A stretch of DNA of 14,334 bases, from contig CAYFHQ010000095.1 in assembly GCA_964342805.1 (NCBI GenBank), positions 1 to 14,334 on the forward strand, in the 5' to 3' direction. This document shows, in pieces, positions 1 to 6,313 of the stretch. Origin of the DNA: CAYFHQ01 sp964342805 (GTDB lineage: Bacteria > Bacillota > Clostridia > Peptostreptococcales > Acidaminobacteraceae). How positions within the stretch are numbered: position 1 is the stretch's first letter; each line of letters begins with the position of its first letter. The position numbers were made by a program, and so were the translations under genes. Below the pieces are notes generated by a model. The model was not told the origin of the DNA, did not search any database, and saw only the letters and a list, made by a program, of their open reading frames with translations.

Positions 1-71
1 ATTGTTTAAGTAAACTGAGTAAGTATAACTGTTGTATACAACCTACAGTTTGTGTCCCATAAACTTGTTTG
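1..71. other. Intergenic region downstream of the Gx transporter gene, with a 12-bp palindrome
   Basis: This stretch follows the stop codon of the Gx-family gene. It contains the perfect palindrome GTTGTATACAAC at 31-42, with extra matching bases outside it (AACT at 27-30 and AGTT at 47-50). On the minus strand a TATACT hexamer overlaps the left flank, but I find no convincing -35 box at the right distance. It could be the operator or promoter of a gene beyond the left edge. It has no clear U-tract, so I do not call it a terminator. Confidence 0.35.
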
Positions 72-608
72 CTATTGAATGACCAGGAGGTCTGGATTTT
101 GAAAGTGGCCATAGTGCTTACGGACATAGCGGACTGCGAACTTAGAGATAAAGCCCACAAAAATCCCTGCCCCTACGGAAACCGCCAACAAAACGGGCAA
201 ATAAGCCAAGAGCCTGATATTTTGCACGATCCAGGCCGCCATAACCACCTGGCCCAGGCTGTGGAAAAAGGCCCCCGTAACGCTGACCCCCACCATGCTG
301 ATATGTTCCCTAAACAACCAGATCAGGATCGACATCATCAGCCAGCTGAACATGCCCCCAGCAAAACTATAAAGAAAGCCAGACAGGCCACCTCCATAGA
401 TAGACCCCAATAGAATTCTGGCAATTAAAATGGTTACCGTGTCCCTGGACCCAACGGTCACCAAGGCGATCATGGTGACGATATTGGCCAGACCAATTTT
501 GGCCCCCGGTGTCAAAAATGGCATGGGGATAAAATTCTCAAAAATATTCAATACAAGGGCGATGGCCGTGAAAACACTCATCAAAGCCAGCCGTCGGGTT
601 CGACCCAT
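72..608 (-). CDS. Gx transporter family / heptaprenyl diphosphate synthase component I-like membrane protein
   Basis: A 178-residue integral membrane protein with about five hydrophobic segments. It shows the hallmarks of the Gx/HepI-like family (Pfam Hpre_diP_synt_I type): PGAKIGLANI near residues 33-42, an ARILLGSIYGGGLSGF stretch, and GAFFHSLGQ in the second half. The family resembles substrate-binding components of small-molecule transporters, and the old name from heptaprenyl diphosphate synthase is not proof of that activity. The ATG at 608 is chosen because GGAGG, lying inside the last codons of sdaAA, sits 5 bases upstream and because the protein then begins MGRTRRLALMS; longer versions would run into sdaAA. 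Only one base separates the sdaAA stop from this ATG, so the two are probably translationally coupled. The substrate is unknown; the neighbours suggest an amino acid or a related compound, which is inference. Confidence 0.85.
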   Translation of the reverse strand: MGRTRRLALMSVFTAIALVLNIFENFIPMPFLTPGAKIGLANIVTMIALVTVGSRDTVTILIARILLGSIYGGGLSGFLYSFAGGMFSWLMMSILIWLFREHISMVGVSVTGAFFHSLGQVVMAAWIVQNIRLLAYLPVLLAVSVGAGIFVGFISKFAVRYVRKHYGHFQNPDLLVIQ

Positions 609-609
609 C

Positions 610-1491
610 CTAGCCTCCAAAGATCTGTTCTTGTAGTCGCTTGCCTGTTGGCGAAGCAGCAATGCCCCCCAGGGCTGTTTCCTTTAAGGTGGGGCTCATG
701 ACCCTACCTACCGCATGCATGGCCGCTACCACCTCGTCAAAGGGGATGGTCGTGGTCATACCCGCTAGGGCCATGTCTGCTGACAGCATGGCATTGGCCG
801 TGCCCAAGGCATTACGCTTGGCACAAGGACATTCTACCAAACCCGCAATAGGATCGCAAACTAGACCTAAGATGTTCTTTAGGGTAAAGGCCGCCGCTGA
901 CAAGGCCTGGTCTGGACTTCCGCCTGCTAACTCCACCAAACCAGCAGCCGCCATGGCCGCTGCAGTCCCCGTCTCCGCTTGACAACCACCCTCAGCCCCT
1001 GAAACAGAAGCATTACGGGCCACAATGGCCCCGATGGCCGACGCCGTAAACAGGGCCTGGGTTAAGGCTTGATCGTCATACCCCTTGTTGGTTCCCGCTT
1101 GAACCAAGCCACCTGGCAAAATTCCGCAGGAACCTGCCGTGGGGGCCGCAACAATCTTACCCATGGAGGCATTCACCTCTGAAACCGCCATGGCACTGGC
1201 TGCACAAGAGAGCAGGGTGTCGCCGGAAAAGGACACCCCTTCTTTACCGAAGGCATGAAGGGCAACCGACTCCCCATTCAAGAGACCACCAATGGAAGGC
1301 TTGGGATCTGTCAGTCCTGTTTCTATGGCCTTTTTCATGACGTCTAAAGTTTCCCGCATTTGGGCCTCAATCTCTAAAACATCCACATCTGCCAGTTCAA
1401 CTTCTCGCTTAATCATAACCTGGGCGATGGACAATTGGTCCCGGTCACAGACAGCCAGCAACTCTTCACCCGATCTAAACTGATAACTCAT
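610..1491 (-). CDS. sdaAA: L-serine ammonia-lyase, iron-sulfur-dependent, alpha subunit
   Basis: Catalytic subunit of the [4Fe-4S] L-serine dehydratase, which turns L-serine into pyruvate and ammonia in the cytoplasm. At 293 residues it has the usual length of the Gram-positive alpha subunit. Conserved stretches include PTAGSCGILPGG (117-128), GAEGGCQAETG (165-175) and a VCDPIAGLVECPC block (211-223). Cys170, Cys212 and Cys223 have the same spacing (42 and 11 residues) as the three cluster-binding cysteines known in the single-chain bacterial enzyme, so the cluster site looks complete. The start ATG at 1491 is preceded by AGGAGG with good spacing; this site overlaps the stop codon of sdaAB (8 bases between the two genes). 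It is the second gene of the sdaAB-sdaAA-Gx operon. Its physiological role here is probably serine catabolism to pyruvate. Confidence 0.96.
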   Translation of the reverse strand: MSYQFRSGEELLAVCDRDQLSIAQVMIKREVELADVDVLEIEAQMRETLDVMKKAIETGLTDPKPSIGGLLNGESVALHAFGKEGVSFSGDTLLSCAASAMAVSEVNASMGKIVAAPTAGSCGILPGGLVQAGTNKGYDDQALTQALFTASAIGAIVARNASVSGAEGGCQAETGTAAAMAAAGLVELAGGSPDQALSAAAFTLKNILGLVCDPIAGLVECPCAKRNALGTANAMLSADMALAGMTTTIPFDEVVAAMHAVGRVMSPTLKETALGGIAASPTGKRLQEQIFGG

Positions 1492-1499
1492 GGCGCCTC

Positions 1500-2165
1500 C
1501 TAACCAATCACCACAATATCCAAAATACCATTCACCTTGTTCCGGATGACTGGCAAGACACGTAGGTCAACCGACTCTTCCAACTCAACCACCATGGAGG
1601 CCTCCCCATGGCGCTCTTTTCTTGTACAATTTAAGGACACCACGTTCATCCCTAAGGAAGTCAGAATTCGGGTCACGCCCGAAATAACCCCCTCCTGGTC
1701 ATGGTGGCGGGTAATGAGTACGGGATTGTCCCCACTAAAGTCGGTTTCAAATCCATTCACTTCCGTGACCCTAATACTTCCCCCTCCAATAGATGCGCCT
1801 TGAAGCGACTGGTCCTGGCCCCTCCCATTGGTCATTTCAATGCGAACGGTGTTGGGGTGGACGCTACCCAGGTCTGCTTCCACAAAGGTAAAGTCTAAGC
1901 CCCTTTCTTCAGCCAAGTGGTAGGCGTCTCGCAGGCGTTCGTCCTGCTCACCAATACCCATAACCCCAGCCAGCAAGGCCCTGTCGGTGCCGTGGCCCTT
2001 GTATGTTTTCGCAAAGGACCCATGGAGGTGGAAAGTTACCTTGTCCACCTGTCCTCCAGCCACCTTGTGGGCCATCATGCCCAAGCGGGCAGCTCCTGCA
2101 GTATGGGAACTGGAGGGACCAATCATGATGGGTCCTACCACGTCAAATGTACGATACTCTCTCAT
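1500..2165 (-). CDS. sdaAB: L-serine ammonia-lyase, iron-sulfur-dependent, beta subunit
   Basis: Partner subunit of the two-chain Fe-S L-serine dehydratase. The 221-residue product carries the SDH beta domain, with GPSSSHTAGAARLGMMAH at residues 16-33 and KGHGTDRAL near 56-64, followed by a C-terminal ACT domain (about 148-221). In this family the ACT domain is thought to take part in serine sensing or subunit contact. The start at 2165 is supported three ways: GGAGGT lies 6-7 bases upstream, the family begins close to the YRTFDVVGPIMIGPSSSH motif, and a candidate promoter occupies 2185-2213, so a longer open frame starting at 2213 would begin inside the -35 box. It is the first gene of the operon, 8 bases before sdaAA. 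Confidence 0.95.
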   Translation of the reverse strand: MREYRTFDVVGPIMIGPSSSHTAGAARLGMMAHKVAGGQVDKVTFHLHGSFAKTYKGHGTDRALLAGVMGIGEQDERLRDAYHLAEERGLDFTFVEADLGSVHPNTVRIEMTNGRGQDQSLQGASIGGGSIRVTEVNGFETDFSGDNPVLITRHHDQEGVISGVTRILTSLGMNVVSLNCTRKERHGEASMVVELEESVDLRVLPVIRNKVNGILDIVVIG

Positions 2166-2184
2166 AAACACCTCCGATGGCGTT

Positions 2185-2213
2185 AGTATAACGGACGCTT
2201 CCCCTGTAATCAA
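2185..2213 (-). promoter_or_regulatory. Candidate sigma-A promoter of the sdaAB-sdaAA-Gx operon
   Basis: On the minus strand: -35 TTGATT (2213-2208), a 17-base spacer, and -10 TATACT (2190-2185). The predicted transcription start, near 2178, gives a short leader of about a dozen bases that contains the GGAGGT ribosome binding site. Upstream, the hexamer GACAAT occurs twice, 11 bases apart; this may be an activator or repressor site, but that is only a guess. Confidence 0.7.
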
Positions 2214-2252
2214 TCACTGGGATTGTCAGCTCATTGTCCTATTTTATCACCT

Positions 2253-2292
2253 CATAAAACAAGGGTGAGCCCCACTAGTTGGAAGCTCACCC
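2253..2292 (-). terminator. Intrinsic terminator of the peptidoglycan-binding protein gene
   Basis: GGGTGAGC pairs with GCTCACCC (arms 2285-2292 and 2263-2270), with an inner imperfect pairing in the loop. On the minus strand the hairpin is followed by TTGTTTTAT. It lies 30 bases after the stop codon at 2322 and directly in front of the sda promoter, separating the two units. Confidence 0.8.
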
Positions 2293-2321
2293 AGATTTGT
2301 GTGATCGAATTGGTTGAGATT

Positions 2322-3620
2322 TTATTCTGTTTCAAGGCCTGCTGCGACCCGCACCATAACCTGGTGCTTTTCGTCCACCTTTCGATTGGCATGGAGCTTA
2401 CTCCCCCTAAAGTGGAGGCAGAAGTGGCCGTCTACCGTATTGCCCTTGACGTCGTCAAAGTTATACCCGGTTCCAAAGCCCGCACTCCTGTTGCTTACTG
2501 TTTTCCCTTCAGGTTGGTTTTCCAGGCCAGCGTGGGGCATGCCATTGAGTGAAGCGGCAAAGACGCGTCCCTGGTGGTGGACAAGGACCGGCCTTCGAAT
2601 CCAAGACCATTCTCCCCCCCACACGGACTTCATGATGGCAGCGTCATTCTTGGTCATGGGTTCAACATCAGAATGAACGCCCCCATAGGAGGCCTGCATA
2701 TTCCAGGTTACACCGGTTCTAAAGTCTTCAATTACAAAGACAGTTTCCAGCTTGTCAATGAGGGTCTCCATGTCCGACCAGTAAATATACTCTCCGAACC
2801 GTCGACCTGCCGACCGGGTAACCGGAGGTGCCATGGCAATCAATTCTTGATTGGCCATAGCCATCAGGGTCTTCTGACCCGCCACGCCGTCGGCGTCTAA
2901 ACCTTGGTCCTGCTGAAACAAGGCCACCGCCGCCTTTGTCTTTTCGCCATAAAAGAGGCTGGTTTCTTCTGTAAAATAACCCAGACGCATAAGGGCCTTT
3001 TGTAGGGTTACCACTTCGTCATGTTCCATGCCTGGTTTAAGGGTCTTCTGGCCCACAAAACCAAGAGGTCCCTTGGCCTGGCGATCGCTATGTAAAATGT
3101 AGCCTAACTCTTCGATTTTCGCCATGGTGGTCTCACCTGCAACCCCATCGGCAGTCAGTTGGTATTTGTCCTGGAAGGCCTTTACCGCTCCAGCGGATTT
3201 TTCCCCATAGAAGTCAGTCACTTCTTCCAGTTCAAGCACCCCTTCTAGAATCATTATACGCTGTAAGAGCTTGACTTCTTCATGCCTTGTCCCCAGCTTG
3301 TAGACCGGCTGGGTCAAGTGGCCCAAGTAACCCAAATCCATGAGTTTCTCTATGGTTTTCCCACCAACAACCCCGTCAGTGTCTAAGTTATACTTGGCCT
3401 GAAAGGCCTTAACAGCCTCTAGGGTCTGAGCGCCAAAATAGTCAGTTGACTCGTCCAGGTCCAGAACGCCATCCATCCGCAAGGCAGACTGGATTCGAAG
3501 GACGTCCTCGTGGGTGTCCCCCTTCTCATACTTGAGTAGTGCCAAACCGTCGGCAAACACCATGGTTGAACTGGTTAGGAGCAGGACACCTGCCACCACC
3601 AGTGATTTTATTTTTATCAT
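2322..3620 (-). CDS. Secreted protein with three peptidoglycan-binding repeats and an uncharacterised C-terminal domain
   Basis: A 432-residue exported protein. Residues 1-23 form a signal peptide (MIKIK, hydrophobic core, likely cleavage after VFA). Three PG_binding_1-type repeats follow, at about 30-97, 107-174 and 195-257, each with the AVKAFQ-x-KY-x-L-x-x-DGV-x-G-x-T core that binds cell wall peptides in this family. The C-terminal part (about 275-432) is a separate domain seen, to my knowledge, in clostridial wall-binding proteins of unknown role; it ends in an H-F-C-L-H-F-x-x-S-x-x-H motif (His399, Cys401, His403, His410). I do not see a classical L,D-transpeptidase HGC motif or an amidase motif, so no enzyme activity is assigned. 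The ATG at 3620 has GGAGGG 5 bases upstream; an in-frame GTG at 3632 overlaps that ribosome binding site and is not used. It stands alone, with its own promoter and terminator. Confidence 0.85.
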   Translation of the reverse strand: MIKIKSLVVAGVLLLTSSTMVFADGLALLKYEKGDTHEDVLRIQSALRMDGVLDLDESTDYFGAQTLEAVKAFQAKYNLDTDGVVGGKTIEKLMDLGYLGHLTQPVYKLGTRHEEVKLLQRIMILEGVLELEEVTDFYGEKSAGAVKAFQDKYQLTADGVAGETTMAKIEELGYILHSDRQAKGPLGFVGQKTLKPGMEHDEVVTLQKALMRLGYFTEETSLFYGEKTKAAVALFQQDQGLDADGVAGQKTLMAMANQELIAMAPPVTRSAGRRFGEYIYWSDMETLIDKLETVFVIEDFRTGVTWNMQASYGGVHSDVEPMTKNDAAIMKSVWGGEWSWIRRPVLVHHQGRVFAASLNGMPHAGLENQPEGKTVSNRSAGFGTGYNFDDVKGNTVDGHFCLHFRGSKLHANRKVDEKHQVMVRVAAGLETE

Positions 3621-3659
3621 ATAGCCCTCCACATTGATTGAGCGGAATCATCCAACTTT

Positions 3660-3688
3660 ATGGTATCACCATTGGTTTACATAATCAA
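3660..3688 (-). promoter_or_regulatory. Candidate promoter of the peptidoglycan-binding protein gene
   Basis: On the minus strand: -35 TTGATT (3688-3683), a 17-base spacer, and -10 TACCAT (3665-3660) with a TG one base upstream, an extended -10 arrangement. The -35 hexamer is the same as in the sda promoter. The -10 overlaps a small inverted repeat, ATGGT-ATC-ACCAT (3660-3672), which could be a regulator site or chance. Confidence 0.5.
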
Positions 3689-3707
3689 TAGAAATTGGAG
3701 ATTCCTT

Positions 3708-4162
3708 CTATTGGTTCCACTCTATCAAATCACTTACCACCTTGGATGCCAGCAGAAGTCCCGAGACCGATGGGACAAAGGACATACTCCCCGGTGTCTG
3801 CTTACGGGGGTTGCTGGTGTTGGGGTCTAGATTCATGGGTTTCACTGGCTGTTCGTCCGAGAAGGCTACAGTCAATTTCCTAACCCCCCTGGCCTTAAGT
3901 TCCTTGCGGAGGACCTTGGCTAGGGGGCATGTGTGGGTCTTGTAGAGGTCGATCAGCTGGAACCTGGAAGGGTCCATTTTATTGCCCGTCCCCATACTAC
4001 AAATAATGGGCACGCCCTTGTCCTTGGCCCGCACAAGGCCTCGGCCGTGAAAGACCCTACGCCTCCCACGCCAAAGACCGCCACGTGCGCATCCTTGAGT
4101 TTATTGAGTCCTTCTGTTCCGATTACCATTTCAGAACGGAGGAAGGTGTGTTTTTCAGCCAT
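3708..4162 (-). pseudogene. tcdA: tcdA-like tRNA threonylcarbamoyladenosine dehydratase, internally deleted and frameshifted
   Basis: The two ends of a TcdA/YgdL (ThiF/E1-like) protein lie next to each other in different frames. The 5' part (from ATG 4162, with AAGGAG upstream) encodes MAEKHTFLRSEMVIGTEGL and the Rossmann motif VAVFGVGGVGSFTAEAL. The 3' part, in another frame from about 4034, encodes RAKDKGVPIICSMGTGNKMD, then the TCPLAKVLRKELKARGV and PGSMSFVPSVSGLLLAS stretches typical of the family's C-terminus. Together they give about 150 residues where the family has about 240-250. The missing middle normally holds the D-x-N-x-NRQ ATP-contacting region and the catalytic cysteine region. 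The junction is near 4035, in GCCTTGTGCGGGCC. The intact enzyme makes cyclic t6A37 in tRNAs reading ANN codons. A sequencing or assembly error cannot be excluded, but a single base error would not restore the missing residues. Confidence 0.88.
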
Positions 4163-4188
4163 GCGTGACTCCTTTTTTTACAAGATGA

Positions 4189-4226
4189 AACCGTCCTTTA
4201 GCAGCCAAAGCCTCCAAAGGACGGTT
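4189..4226 (-). terminator. Hairpin terminator after pepT
   Basis: A perfect 11-base stem, AACCGTCCTTT with AAAGGACGGTT (arms 4216-4226 and 4189-4199), around a 16-base loop. On the minus strand it is followed by TTTCATCTTG, a weak U-tract. It lies 22 bases beyond the pepT stop and just before the tcdA remnant, whose only obvious transcription would be read-through from pepT. Confidence 0.75.
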
Positions 4227-4247
4227 AGTATGTTCTTACTCTGCCTG

Positions 4248-5486
4248 CTACTTGGAGTAGAGGTCAACAATCTTTAGAATGGTTTCTACAGCCTTGCCCA
4301 TGGACTCCACTGGAATGTATTCGAATCTGCCATGGAAGTTATGACCACCAGTAAAGATATTGGGTGTTGGTAGACCCATATAGGACAGTCGTGCACCATC
4401 TGTACCACCGCGAATGGCCTTAATCAAGGGCTTGACCCCTACAGCCTCCATGGCTGCTTTTGCCGTGTCTACGATATGGATAACCGGTTCAACCTGCTCT
4501 TTCATATTGTAGTACTGGTCGGTCATTTGCAGCTCTACTGTTTCAGCCCCATACTTGTCATTGATAAAGTTTACAATGGAGGACATGAGGGTCTTTCTGT
4601 CCTCAAAGGTCTCACGGTTGTGGTCCCGGATGATATAGACCATCTCTGCCCGGTCCACATTGCCGTGGAGGTCATTCAAGTGGAAGAAACCTTCATAGCC
4701 CTCAGTTGTGGCAGGCGTTTCAGACGCAGGCAACATACCATTGAGTTCTTGAGCGATCAGTAGGGCATTTTTCATTTTGTTCTTTGCATAGCCCGGATGG
4801 ATATTTCGGCCATTGATGGCAATCTTCACGCCAGCAGCATTGAAGTTTTCATATTCCAGCTCGCCGATTTGGCCTCCGTCGATGGTATAGGCAAAGTCAG
4901 CGTCAAAGGCTTCAACCTGAAAATGGTCAGCCCCTCGGCCCACTTCTTCGTCCGGTGTGAAGCCAATCCGAATGTCCCCATGGGGGATTTCTGGGTGGTC
5001 TAGGAGGTACTGGGCAGCTGTTAAGATCTCTGCGATACCTGCCTTATTGTCAGCACCCAGTAGGGTAGAACCATCTGTAGTAATGAGGGTGTTGCCCTTG
5101 TAGGCCAAGAGTTCAGGGAAGTCTTGTGTCCGCATGACAATTTCACCGTCTTGGCTCAAGACCAGGTCCCCTCCGTCGTAGTTTTCGAAGAATTTGGGCT
5201 GTACATCAGCACCAGAGAAATCTGGACTTGTGTCCATGTGGGCAATAAATCCGATTTTAGGTGCGCTTACCCCTTCTGTTGCAGGTAGCTTGGCCATGAT
5301 ATATCCATTCTCATCCAAGGAAACCTCATGGAGACCCATCTCCTTCATTTCTTGTTCCAGCACGGTCGCAAGATTAAACTGCTTGGCTGAAGAAGGTGTC
5401 GTGTCAGAATTGGGATCAGACTTGGTGTCAATTTTGACGTACTTGATAAATCGCTCTACTAGCAAATCGGTGTACTTTTTTTCCAT
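4248..5486 (-). CDS. pepT: Peptidase T (tripeptide aminopeptidase)
   Basis: A dizinc M20B exopeptidase that removes the N-terminal residue of tripeptides in the cytoplasm. The 412-residue length is normal for PepT. The metal and catalytic residues known from the enteric enzyme are all present: His83 and Asp85 in HMDTSPDFSG, Asp146 in GADNKAGIAEI, Glu180-Glu181 in TPDEEVGRGADHF, Asp203 in TIDGGQIGELEYE, and His382 in FTGGHNFHGRFEYIP. The GGTDGARLSYMG stretch near the C-terminus is also typical. The ATG at 5486 shares its A with the stop codon of the aminotransferase gene (TAATG), and AGGAGG lies 7-8 bases upstream, so translation is probably coupled. It is the last gene of the MATE-aminotransferase-pepT operon and is followed by a hairpin terminator. 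Confidence 0.96.
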   Translation of the reverse strand: MEKKYTDLLVERFIKYVKIDTKSDPNSDTTPSSAKQFNLATVLEQEMKEMGLHEVSLDENGYIMAKLPATEGVSAPKIGFIAHMDTSPDFSGADVQPKFFENYDGGDLVLSQDGEIVMRTQDFPELLAYKGNTLITTDGSTLLGADNKAGIAEILTAAQYLLDHPEIPHGDIRIGFTPDEEVGRGADHFQVEAFDADFAYTIDGGQIGELEYENFNAAGVKIAINGRNIHPGYAKNKMKNALLIAQELNGMLPASETPATTEGYEGFFHLNDLHGNVDRAEMVYIIRDHNRETFEDRKTLMSSIVNFINDKYGAETVELQMTDQYYNMKEQVEPVIHIVDTAKAAMEAVGVKPLIKAIRGGTDGARLSYMGLPTPNIFTGGHNFHGRFEYIPVESMGKAVETILKIVDLYSK

Positions 5487-6313
5487 TATGCGCCTCCTGC
5501 AATATCACTAATGAATGCTTCAAACTGATTGGCTATTGCCTTGTATAGGGGGTGGGACGCTGTGCCAAAGGACAGGTGGTCCACCTCTTGAATTGGAAGG
5601 ACGTGAATGGAGGTGCCAGTTAAAAAGAGGCCTTCCATGTCCTTTAAGTCTTCCAATCGTATATCTTCTTCCCCATGGGGGATGCCTAGGATGTCCAGGG
5701 CCTCCAGGACCTTGTGTCTTGTGATCCCGCCCAGGACGTCTTTTCCCCTTGCTGTCACAACCCTTCCTTCTTTAATGAAAAAGAGGTTGGACCGACTTCC
5801 TTCTGTTATATGTCCCTTGCCGTTGACCAACAAGGCCTCCCAAATATGGTTGGTTTCCATAAGCTGGGCCACCTGGTCTTTGAGACTCCGGTGGAGGACC
5901 TTGGCCTCGGGGTTTTCTCTTTCAAGGGCCAGGGTCTGGGTGCGCACGCCCCTATCATACCATGACTCCGGAGGATATGTACTGACAACAGGATAAATCA
6001 ACCACCTGGGTTGGTTCTCGTGTAAGTGGGCACATACGATTTTTAGGTTTTGACTGTCGATACCAAAGACGTCCGGAGCCAGGCACAGGTGGTTGGCCAG
6101 GTCCTTTTGCCAGGGTGTGTCCTGGATACCAAAGAGCTGGAGGGAGTGGCTGAGCCGGTCCAGATGTTCTTTGCCAAAAATGAGTTTGCCGTCAATGACC
6201 CGGATGACTTCGTATACAATGTCACCAAGAATCTCTTCTTGTAGGTCTTGGGGATGAACGGTTTTGATTTCACCTGTGTCGATGTACAAGGAACCTTGAA
6301 TATCTAGTTTCAT
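5486..6313 (-). CDS. Class IV PLP-dependent aminotransferase (branched-chain / D-amino acid / aminodeoxychorismate lyase family)
   Basis: A 275-residue fold-type IV PLP enzyme, the normal size for the class. Visible motifs: a DIVYEVIRVIDGKLI segment (31-45) and a HLDRL arginine region (50-54), the probable Schiff-base lysine Lys138 in EAKVLHRS, the PLP-binding glutamate Glu171 in ITEGSRSNLFF, the phosphate-binding GGITRHKVLEA, and LFLTGTSIHVLPI near the end. These features are shared by ilvE, D-amino acid aminotransferase and pabC products, and I cannot separate them from the sequence alone; there is no nearby folate or branched-chain biosynthesis gene to decide. The ATG at 6313 overlaps the MATE stop codon by four bases (ATGA) and has only a weak purine-rich ribosome binding site, so it probably depends on coupling to the upstream gene. 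Confidence 0.88.
   Translation of the reverse strand: MKLDIQGSLYIDTGEIKTVHPQDLQEEILGDIVYEVIRVIDGKLIFGKEHLDRLSHSLQLFGIQDTPWQKDLANHLCLAPDVFGIDSQNLKIVCAHLHENQPRWLIYPVVSTYPPESWYDRGVRTQTLALERENPEAKVLHRSLKDQVAQLMETNHIWEALLVNGKGHITEGSRSNLFFIKEGRVVTARGKDVLGGITRHKVLEALDILGIPHGEEDIRLEDLKDMEGLFLTGTSIHVLPIQEVDHLSFGTASHPLYKAIANQFEAFISDIAGGA

Noticed and set aside
609..662. A longer start for the Gx protein inside sdaAA
   Set aside because: The ATG at 608 has an ideal GGAGG site, and the extra residues are polar and unlike the family N-terminus.
2166..2213. A longer sdaAB start at 2213
   Set aside because: The extra N-terminus would begin inside the candidate -35 box, lacks a ribosome binding site and is not expected in the family.
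2322..2480. L,D-transpeptidase (YkuD) assignment for the C-terminal domain of the wall-binding protein
   Set aside because: The H-x-x-C-I-R-type HGC motif is not present; the HFCLHF stretch has different spacing.
3621..3632. GTG start at 3632 for the peptidoglycan-binding protein
   Set aside because: The GTG overlaps the GGAGGG that serves the ATG at 3620, and starting at 3620 gives a regular signal peptide.
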